Shown here one piece after another: positions 1 to 5,390 of a stretch of 5,523 nt of DNA; position 1 is the stretch's first letter, and each line of letters starts with the position of its first letter. Origin of the DNA: Clostridiales bacterium (GTDB lineage: Bacteria; Bacillota; Clostridia; Lachnospirales; Lachnospiraceae). The translations under genes were made by a program, and so were the position numbers. The notes under the pieces were generated by a model. That model had not been told where the DNA came from. It saw only the letters and a list, made by a program, of their open reading frames with translations, and searched no databases. The stretch lies in assembly GCA_020859965.1 (NCBI GenBank), contig JAJBVF010000510.1, positions 1 to 5,523 of the forward strand, in the 5' to 3' direction.

Positions 1-308
1 ATATCTACCAGTGATGCCTGTTTAGAAAGGAAATGCGTCAGCCCTTTCATCTCACTGCTCACTTCTACCCTGCCCAGTAATGCGGACTTTCGCAGATCCG
101 CGTCAAGAAGAAGCACCTTTTTCCCAATCTCTGAAAGAGAAATCGCCAGATTCAGGATAACATATGTTTTTCCCTCATTCTGTGTGCAGGAAGTAAAAAC
201 AATTGCTTTTTTATCACTCCCGCAAAACTGAAGATTTGTTCGAAGTGCTTTACATGCTTCTGAACTGTAATAATCCAATTCCGGTTTCTTTATTTCTATA
301 TATTTCAT
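1..308 (-). CDS. cpsD: CpsD/CapB-type tyrosine autokinase, N-terminal part (cut by window edge)
   Basis: Partial gene: 102 codons from ATG at 308 to the window edge. This is the cytoplasmic bacterial tyrosine kinase (BY-kinase) that autophosphorylates a C-terminal tyrosine cluster and, with its membrane adaptor, controls polysaccharide chain length and export. Seen in the translation: a SEACKALRTNLQF segment (residues 16-28), the usual E-x-x-x-x-LRTN stretch before the ATPase core; a P-loop SCTQNEGKT (40-48) followed by NLA; and a Walker A' strand LLLDADLRKS (66-75), the hallmark that separates BY-kinases from plain MinD/ParA ATPases. The P-loop has NEGKTY where many members have PGEGKST; the lysine and hydroxyl residue are kept, so it should bind ATP. 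AGGAAGG lies 7 bases before the start. It sits 18 bases after the adaptor gene in the same operon. The tyrosine-rich tail is outside the window. The family is secure; the exact polysaccharide is unknown. Confidence 0.9.
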   Translation of the reverse strand, partial: MKYIEIKKPELDYYSSEACKALRTNLQFCGSDKKAIVFTSCTQNEGKTYVILNLAISLSEIGKKVLLLDADLRKSALLGRVEVSSEMKGLTHFLSKQASLVD

Positions 309-326
309 CTGTCAGCCTTCCTGCTT

Positions 327-1058
327 TCATTTGTGTGATTTTTTTCTCTTCTTTTTTTCCCGGACAAGCTCTTCATTCAATGGCATAGAACCCAGCACGC
401 TGATACCCAGGTAACGCTCAATATCATCTGACGTCTTTATCTTATCATCCAGAATAAATATCACAGCAAGTACCGCTATCACTGCTACAATGCCAAAAAG
501 TACCGCTATGGCAACATTCCTTCTCAGATTCGGACTGGACTTCTCCGAAGGAACATTTGCCAGATCCACGATATTTACTGACTCCAGCTCCATAATCTCT
601 TTGATATGAGTAACAGACGCTGAGCAGATCGCATCCGCAATGTCTCTGACCATATACGGATCCGCATCCGTAACGCTGATCGCGATCACACGTGTATCTG
701 ACTGGGTCGAAACCGTCACCTTATCAAGAAGTTCGTTGTAATCCATATCCAGACCAAGCTCAGCAATAACAGATTCTATCACCGTACGGCTCTGGATCAT
801 TTCTATGTAATCTTCCGTCAGATATGTACTGCTGGTAATATCGCTGCTGGTAACACTTTCATTCGACTGGCGGTTCAAAACATAAATCTTTGCAGTTGAC
901 GTGTATAGAGGAGTAACAAACCAGAACGTGTAGATAAAAGAAATAATAGCACACAATACCGCAGCCAGAATCACATAACCAATTTTTCGCAGTATAAAAG
1001 AAGCGACTTCAACGAGATCTATTGTAATCGTATTATTACCCGGGGCTTCTTTTCCCAT
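327..1058 (-). CDS. cpsC: Wzz/CpsC-type polysaccharide chain-length regulator and kinase adaptor
   Basis: A 243-residue membrane protein of the Wzz/YveK/CpsC family, which sets polymer length and activates the partner tyrosine kinase. Seen: a short cytoplasmic start, a first membrane helix at about 26-48, an outside domain opening with the YTSTAKIYVLNR strand (52-63) and ending in the proline-containing VPSEKSSPNLRRN stretch (169-181), and a second membrane helix at about 182-203. The C-terminal cytoplasmic tail DDKIKTSDDIERYLGISVLG (204-223) followed by SMP is the kinase-contact segment typical of Gram-positive CpsC proteins. It ends in a very basic tail rich in Lys and Arg. Length is normal for the family (about 220-260). 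ATG at 1058 follows AGGAGG (1064-1069) with 5 bases between. It is the first gene after the promoter at 1109-1137 and lies 18 bases upstream of the kinase gene, as in two-part Gram-positive BY-kinases. Confidence 0.93.
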   Translation of the reverse strand: MGKEAPGNNTITIDLVEVASFILRKIGYVILAAVLCAIISFIYTFWFVTPLYTSTAKIYVLNRQSNESVTSSDITSSTYLTEDYIEMIQSRTVIESVIAELGLDMDYNELLDKVTVSTQSDTRVIAISVTDADPYMVRDIADAICSASVTHIKEIMELESVNIVDLANVPSEKSSPNLRRNVAIAVLFGIVAVIAVLAVIFILDDKIKTSDDIERYLGISVLGSMPLNEELVREKKKRKKSHK

Positions 1059-1108
1059 AGTTTCCTCCTATTAGTAAAAGGGACATTCTTTCGATCCCCA
1101 ACGAAGCG

Positions 1109-1137
1109 GTTATATACTCTAAACATGGTTTTGTAAA
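1109..1137 (-). promoter_or_regulatory. Sigma-A promoter for the capsule-regulation genes
   Basis: On the minus strand, a -35 box TTTACA (1132-1137) and a -10 box TATAAC (1109-1114) are separated by exactly 17 bases. Each box differs from the vegetative consensus at one position. Transcription would begin near 1102 and give a leader of about 45 bases ending in AGGAGG before the ATG at 1058. Seen in sequence; activity is inferred. Confidence 0.7.
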
Positions 1138-1350
1138 GAATTTCTTTTCCTGTGTCTGCCTTTTTTCAGTCCTTTGCTCAGCCTTTTACGGCTTCAGGAA
1201 AATCACCTGTTCTTTGAGCACACGGATTCAGATCTGTTTCACTATGTCTTATCCGCTATGAGCAAAACACTCACAATCTGTTATTCAGAAAATAGAAAAT
1301 GTTTCGATGTCCGCACTTCTGAAGTGAACTGACACAAATTCATAGAACAG
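1138..1350. other. Divergent intergenic region without a recognised gene
   Basis: About 210 bases lie between the minus-strand promoter and the tandem repeat, and I recognise no gene, RNA or terminator in them. Two minor items are visible: CACTTC and GAAGTG arms with a one-base centre at 1314-1326, which could be an operator or chance; and one plus-strand frame, open from 1123 to a TGA at 1330-1332, that lacks any start with a ribosome site. A weak stem, AGCC with GGCT around 1180-1192, has no U-tract suitable for a terminator. Confidence 0.5.
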
Positions 1351-1395
1351 CTTAATACAATTTTACTTAATGCAGTTCTCCTTGAAGCAATTCTC
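1351..1395 (+). repeat. Three tandem 15-base repeats upstream of the operon promoter
   Basis: Three adjacent units start at 1351, 1366 and 1381: CTTAATACAATTTTA, CTTAATGCAGTTCTC and CTTGAAGCAATTCTC. Units 1 and 2 agree at 11 of 15 positions, units 2 and 3 at 12 of 15. A further CTTAAT occurs at 1405-1410. The array ends 17 bases before the -35 box at 1413, a position where repeated activator or repressor half-sites are often found. Read in frame, each unit also encodes five residues of the form L-x-x-[IV]-L, but there is no start codon. Operator function is inference; short-repeat slippage is an alternative. Confidence 0.5.
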
Positions 1396-1412
1396 GCGCC
1401 TCCACTTAATAC

Positions 1413-1441
1413 TTCCCAAAAAAGAATGCTTATGTTATAAT
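1413..1441 (+). promoter_or_regulatory. Extended -10 sigma-A promoter of the radical SAM/RNase G operon
   Basis: A perfect -10 box TATAAT (1436-1441) is preceded by TGT, giving the extended -10 TGn motif. A 17-base spacer leads to TTCCCA (1413-1418), which matches TTGACA at four of six positions. The extended -10 would compensate for the modest -35. The start of transcription would be near 1448, giving a leader of about 85 bases. That leader shows only weak pairing (for example CGAG at 1452-1455 with CTCG at 1474-1477) and no riboswitch that I recognise. Confidence 0.65.
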
Positions 1442-1532
1442 CCTACACGGACGAGTTGCTGCAAATCGCACTGCTCGATCATACGGTAACTATCAATCAT
1501 TCATAATACAGATAGACGACATTGAGGTTTTT

Positions 1533-3398
1533 ATGCGAAAACTAGCTCTTAGTGATGAAATTTTGCTCTCCGTAGAAAAACCAGCCCGCTATATAGGCGG
1601 CGAAATTAATGCGGTAGTAAAGGACAAAAAAAATGTGGATATCCGGTTTGCGATGTGTTTTCCGGATGTCTATGAGATTGGGATGTCTCATCTTGGTATC
1701 CAGATACTCTATGATATGTTTAATAAACGGGATGATGTCTGGTGTGAGCGCGTATACTCGCCCTGGGTCGATCTGGATCGGATCATGAGAAAAGAACAGA
1801 TTCCGCTTTTTGCACTCGAATCACAGGATCCGATCCGTGATTTTGATTTTGTTGGTATCACCCTGCAATATGAAATGTGTTATACAAATGTACTGCAGAT
1901 TCTGGATCTGGGACAGATTCCGCTTATGTCAAAAGACCGCGGTGAAAACGATCCTTTTGTCATTGGTGGCGGCCCCTGTGCCTACAACCCGGAGCCTCTC
2001 GCACCCTTCTTCGATCTGTTCTACATAGGAGAAGGTGAAACAGTATATGATTCTTTACTCAATTTATATAAAGATTGCAAAAGAGAACATCTCCCCCGCA
2101 GAGAGTTTTTACATCAGGCGGCAAAGATTCCCGGTATCTATGTCCCCTCCCTGTACAAAGTCACATACAAGGAAGATGGGACGATTCAATCTTTTTTGCC
2201 GATAGAACCGGATATTCCCACTGCGATTGAAAAGCAGGTCGTAATGGACATGACAGCCTCTTCCTACCCGGAAAAGCCGGTAGTTCCATTTATTAAGGTA
2301 ACTCAGGATCGTGTCGTTCTGGAAATACAACGCGGATGCATTCGTGGCTGCCGTTTCTGTCAGGCAGGTATGATTTATCGTCCGACCAGAGAACGCAGTC
2401 TGCAATGTCTGAAAGAATACGCTGCAAAAATGTTGAAAAATACAGGGCATGAGGAAATCTCACTGAGCTCCTTAAGTTCCAGTGATTACAGCGAATTAAA
2501 GGGACTCGTGACATATCTGATTGAAGAATTCCGCTCACAGAATATCAATATTTCTCTGCCTTCTCTGCGGATTGACGCATTCTCGCTCGATGTAATGAGT
2601 AAAGTGCAGGACGTCAGAAAGAGCAGCCTTACTTTCGCTCCGGAAGCCGGTTCACAACGTATGCGTGATGTTATAAACAAGGGGCTCACCGAAGATGATA
2701 TTCTGCAGGGTGCTGAAGAGGCCTTTCACGGCGGTTGGAATAAAGTAAAACTATATTTCATGCTTGGATTGCCATTAGAGACTGAAGAAGACCGAAAAGC
2801 AATCGCCCATCTGGCTGATGCGATTGCGCGAAACTATTATGAAATTTCAAAGGAAGAACGGAATGGCAAATGTCAGATCACAGTAAGTACTTCCTTTTTC
2901 GTTCCCAAGCCATTTACTCCGTTCCAATGGGCTGGCATGCACCCAGTGGAAGACTATCTTGGCTTTGCAAAAACAGTAAACCACGAGATTAAGGAAATGC
3001 TGAATCACAAAAGTATCCGTTACAACTGGCATCAGGCGGATGTTACACTTCTGGAAGGTGCATTTGCGCGCGGAGACAGAAAAATTGCAAAGGTGATACT
3101 GGACGCCTATCGGAATGGTGCCCTGTATGATGCATGGACTGAGTTCTGGGATTATGATCGATGGCTTGCCGCGTTTGAACATGTAGGCATCCCCATGGAT
3201 TTCTACACAATCCGGGAACGGGACGAAGACGAAATATTCCCATGGGACTTTATTCATATCGGTGTGACGAAAGAATTTTTGAAAAAAGAGTGGAAAAAAG
3301 CTCATGACGAGGAAATTACACCAAATTGCCGTCAAAAATGTTCGGGTTGCGGAGTATCCCGCTACAAAGGAGGTGTCTGCATTGAAAGTAAGGGTTAA
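1533..3398 (+). CDS. B12-binding-like radical SAM protein, TIGR03960 type
   Basis: A 621-residue radical SAM enzyme whose substrate is not established. Seen: an N-terminal cobalamin-binding-like Rossmann domain (about 20-240), with FPDVYEIGMSHLG (43-55), DFVGITLQYE (105-114) and GGGPCAYNPEPLAPFFDLFY (145-164) followed by IGEGE. It lacks the DxHxxG cobalt-ligand motif. The radical SAM barrel follows, with the iron-sulfur motif CxxxCxxC at C269, C273 and C276. A glycine-rich KLYFMLGLPLETEED stretch lies at 406-420. The C-terminus carries CRQKCSGCG (599-607; C599, C603, C606) and C616, a second cysteine cluster. ATG at 1533 is preceded by GAGG (1524-1527) at 5 bases, and the MRKLALSDEI start is typical of the family. 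It is first in an operon with the DUF2344 protein and RNase G and overlaps the next gene by 17 bases. The family is confident. A role in RNA or ribosome modification is inferred only from its neighbours. Confidence 0.92.
   Translation: MRKLALSDEILLSVEKPARYIGGEINAVVKDKKNVDIRFAMCFPDVYEIGMSHLGIQILYDMFNKRDDVWCERVYSPWVDLDRIMRKEQIPLFALESQDPIRDFDFVGITLQYEMCYTNVLQILDLGQIPLMSKDRGENDPFVIGGGPCAYNPEPLAPFFDLFYIGEGETVYDSLLNLYKDCKREHLPRREFLHQAAKIPGIYVPSLYKVTYKEDGTIQSFLPIEPDIPTAIEKQVVMDMTASSYPEKPVVPFIKVTQDRVVLEIQRGCIRGCRFCQAGMIYRPTRERSLQCLKEYAAKMLKNTGHEEISLSSLSSSDYSELKGLVTYLIEEFRSQNINISLPSLRIDAFSLDVMSKVQDVRKSSLTFAPEAGSQRMRDVINKGLTEDDILQGAEEAFHGGWNKVKLYFMLGLPLETEEDRKAIAHLADAIARNYYEISKEERNGKCQITVSTSFFVPKPFTPFQWAGMHPVEDYLGFAKTVNHEIKEMLNHKSIRYNWHQADVTLLEGAFARGDRKIAKVILDAYRNGALYDAWTEFWDYDRWLAAFEHVGIPMDFYTIRERDEDEIFPWDFIHIGVTKEFLKKEWKKAHDEEITPNCRQKCSGCGVSRYKGGVCIESKG
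3368..3373 (+). promoter_or_regulatory. Ribosome binding site that sets the TTG start of the DUF2344 gene
   Basis: AGGAGG, within the longer AAAGGAGGT match to the 16S tail, lies 8 bases before TTG at 3382 and inside the coding end of the radical SAM gene, where it encodes the YKGGV residues. No comparable site stands before the in-frame ATG at 3304, so this site decides the start. Confidence 0.85.
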
Positions 3399-4098
3399 AT
3401 TTTCAAAACAGGGTTCCATGAAATTTATCGGGCATCTGGACATCATGCGATATTTTCAGAAAGCAATCCGCAGAGACGGTATTGATGTCGCCTGCACCGA
3501 AGGCTTTAACCCTCATATGATCATGTCTTTTGCCTCGCCTCTTGGTATTGGTCTTACCAGTGACGCGGAATATATGGATATCGAACTGCGTACTCCGGTA
3601 TCATCGCAGGAAGCGATTGATGCTCTGAATCGGAACGGCGCAGATGGGATCACGGTAACACGCTTCATACAAATACCGGAAGGAAAGGCAGACAAAGCCA
3701 TGACGTTGGTTGTTGCCGCAGATTATACGTTGCGTTTTCGTCCCGGTCATGAGCCGGCTGCCTCCTGGAAAAGCAATCTGAATGATTTTTTCTCCAGAAA
3801 AAGCATTCCTGTTTTGAAAAAAACAAAACGCTCTGAGAAGGAAGTGGATATCCGCCCGATGATTTACGACTGGTCGGTCACTTCCGATGATACTCTCTTT
3901 CTGAAGCTTGCTTCAGGAAGTACAGCAAATCTAAAACCGGAGCTTGTCATGGATACGTTCCTAATGCAGCAGCTCCATGTTGAACCAGATCCGTTTGCAT
4001 ATGAGATTAACCGCTGTGAGCTGTATGCTGATTTTAGCGAAGAGGGACTTCATAAATTTATACCGCTTGATGAACTTGGTACGGGAATAGAACTATGA
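3382..4098 (+). CDS. DUF2344 / TIGR03936 radical SAM-associated protein
   Basis: A 238-residue protein of the DUF2344 family (COG5011-like), which occurs beside or fused to TIGR03960-type radical SAM proteins and has no known activity. Seen: the family opening KVRVKFSKQGSMKFIGHLD (residues 2-20), then IMRYFQKAIRR (21-31), the EGFNPHMIMSFASPLGIGL stretch (40-58) and EYMDIELRTP (63-72). There is a less conserved middle and an acidic end. No membrane or signal segment is seen. I choose TTG at 3382 because a perfect ribosome site precedes it and family homology begins at its second codon. The ATG at 3304 would add 26 residues that only restate the radical SAM gene in another frame. It overlaps the upstream gene by 17 bases and RNase G by 4 (ATGA), so translation is probably coupled. 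It may present or bind the radical SAM substrate, which is inference from strict partnership. Confidence 0.88.
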   Translation: MKVRVKFSKQGSMKFIGHLDIMRYFQKAIRRDGIDVACTEGFNPHMIMSFASPLGIGLTSDAEYMDIELRTPVSSQEAIDALNRNGADGITVTRFIQIPEGKADKAMTLVVAADYTLRFRPGHEPAASWKSNLNDFFSRKSIPVLKKTKRSEKEVDIRPMIYDWSVTSDDTLFLKLASGSTANLKPELVMDTFLMQQLHVEPDPFAYEINRCELYADFSEEGLHKFIPLDELGTGIEL

Positions 4099-5276
4099 AT
4101 CAATATATTATCTGTAAAATGCGCGGCTCTGTCTTTTCATTCCTGCTTGAAAATGGAAAAGCCGTTGAGATTCAACGCGATGAAGAGCAACAGGATATGC
4201 GCCTTGGAAATATTTATATTGGCAGGATTAAAAATATTTCCGGAACAATCGGTGCAGCTTTCGTCGAGATTACGCCCGGAACAATCTGCTATCTTCCTCT
4301 GAACGATCTGGTAAATCCGGTTTATACAAAAAAAGGAAGTTCTGGCAAACCTCAGATGGGTGATGAATTGCTTGTCCAGATATCCAGAGAAGCGATAAAG
4401 ACAAAATTTCCGTCCGTAACGACTAATCTGACATTACACGGAAAGCATATCCTTCTGACCACCGGAAAGACACAGACCAGTGTTTCTTCAAAGCTCAGCC
4501 TGGCGGAACGACAAAGACTCATTCATCTGGTAAATGAAATTGAACCTGAATCCAGTGAACGCCCCTACGGATGGTTGCTTCGGACAAACGCGTCTGGCAT
4601 CGACCAAAAAACGCTGGAGAAAGATATGGCACGGCTGAGAAAATCTTACAAAGCAATAACCAAAGAAGCGATACACAAAGTATGCTACAATTGCGTGTTG
4701 TCAAGACCAAATCCCTGGATATCACGCCTGTCCGACCTGTACGAAACGGCGGCGGAACAATTTTTAACCGATGATGAAGCTATCTGGCATGAGGCCAGAG
4801 AATACCTGACTCTCTATCAGCCGGAGGATCTTCCCAGGCTTTCTTTCCATCAGGACACCATGCAGCCCCTGTACAAAAAATACTCACTGGAACAACAGCT
4901 CGACTCAGCCCTGAGTGAGCACGTATGGCTGAAATCCGGCGGTTATCTCATCATACAGCCAACAGAAGCTCTAACAGTGATTGATGTCAACTCCGGGAAA
5001 TATGAAGGCAGCAAAAAAAACAGGCAGAAAGCATTTTTCAAGATAAACAAAGAAGCCGCTGCGGAGGCAGCACATCAGATCCGTCTAAGAAATATCAGCG
5101 GAATTATACTGATCGACTTTATCAACATGGAGTCGCAGGAAGACAACAAAGAATTACTAAACTATCTGGACGGACTGCTGCGCAGAGATCCCATTCGAAC
5201 GGTACTCGTAGATATGACAAAGCTTTCGCTCGTAGAGATCACACGCATGAAAAAAGAGAAACCTTTGAATGCATAA
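4095..5276 (+). CDS. rng: RNase E/G-family endoribonuclease
   Basis: A 393-residue Rne/Rng-family single-strand endoribonuclease acting in RNA decay and rRNA or tRNA processing. Seen: an N-terminal S1-like RNA-binding region (GNIYIGRIKNISGTIGAAFVEI within 38-59), the 5' sensor/RNase H-like part (about 120-270), and the catalytic DNase I-like part. There GGYLIIQPTEALTVIDVNSG (282-301) holds metal ligand D297 and GIILIDFINM (336-345) holds D341, matching D303 and D346 of E. coli RNase E. It ends at VDMTKLSLVEITRMKKEKPL (372-391), about where the catalytic domain stops. The CPxC zinc-link motif that usually follows is absent; the only CxxC is C197-C200. It starts in an ATGA overlap with the DUF2344 gene, with a weak GGGA upstream, so it probably relies on coupled translation. 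Degenerate repeats begin about 30 bases after its stop, so a clipped end cannot be ruled out, but short forms without the zinc link appear to exist in related Clostridia. Confidence 0.92.
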   Translation: MNQYIICKMRGSVFSFLLENGKAVEIQRDEEQQDMRLGNIYIGRIKNISGTIGAAFVEITPGTICYLPLNDLVNPVYTKKGSSGKPQMGDELLVQISREAIKTKFPSVTTNLTLHGKHILLTTGKTQTSVSSKLSLAERQRLIHLVNEIEPESSERPYGWLLRTNASGIDQKTLEKDMARLRKSYKAITKEAIHKVCYNCVLSRPNPWISRLSDLYETAAEQFLTDDEAIWHEAREYLTLYQPEDLPRLSFHQDTMQPLYKKYSLEQQLDSALSEHVWLKSGGYLIIQPTEALTVIDVNSGKYEGSKKNRQKAFFKINKEAAAEAAHQIRLRNISGIILIDFINMESQEDNKELLNYLDGLLRRDPIRTVLVDMTKLSLVEITRMKKEKPLNA

Positions 5277-5304
5277 ATGTATCGTTTCTACAGCCTGCCT
5301 GTCT

Positions 5305-5390
5305 CGGCCCCAACTAAGATAATCGCAGGTCATTCCGGCCCAGATAATTTTGCACCATCTTAGTTCAGATAATTGTACACCGTCTCAGAA
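5305..5390. repeat. Degenerate 25-base repeat array, possibly an IS21-type element end
   Basis: Three AGATAAT cores lie at 5317, 5342 and 5367, exactly 25 bases apart. Units 5341-5365 and 5366-5390 agree at 19 of 25 positions; the first unit is more diverged. CGGCCC precedes two of the cores (5305-5310, 5336-5341). AACTAAGAT (5312-5320) and ATCTTAGTT (5357-5365) form a perfect 9-base inverted repeat. On the minus strand the units read GGTGTACAATTATCTG and GGTGCAAAATTATCTG, a style I associate with the multiple internal repeats at IS21-family ends. No transposase is in the window. The alternative is a local tandem duplication of the 3' end of the neighbouring pseudogene, since its stop codon lies inside the array. 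Confidence 0.5.

Noticed and set aside
203..388. Plus-strand open frame of 61 codons
   Set aside because: It lies across the kinase start and adaptor end on the opposite strand, is rich in Phe and Ser from antisense reading, and has no ribosome site.
1314..1326. CACTTC/GAAGTG near-palindrome as an operator
   Set aside because: It is a short single occurrence far from both promoters; chance is an adequate explanation.
1258..1332. Small 24-codon ORF starting MSKTLT
   Set aside because: There is no ribosome site before the ATG and no recognisable peptide family; it is part of the doubtful open frame reported separately.
1626..1634. Eight-A run near the start of the radical SAM gene as a frameshift site
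   Set aside because: It is also an in-frame A-AAA-AAT type run, but the -1 frame closes within about 15 codons and the zero frame is fully family-like.
3304..3381. ATG at 3304 as the start of the DUF2344 protein
   Set aside because: There is no suitable ribosome site. The 26 extra residues are the radical SAM end read in another frame, and family homology starts right after TTG 3382.
2847..3446. Minus-strand open frame of 199 codons
   Set aside because: It is a shadow of the well-supported radical SAM gene; its composition has no domain pattern and it lacks a convincing start.
5277..5360. L21 leader RNA or intrinsic terminator after rng
   Set aside because: No stable GC stem followed by a T run is present, and no conserved L21 leader pattern or rplU start could be recognised.
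5305..5390. CRISPR array
   Set aside because: The units are contiguous without unique spacers, only three exist, and they are diverged.
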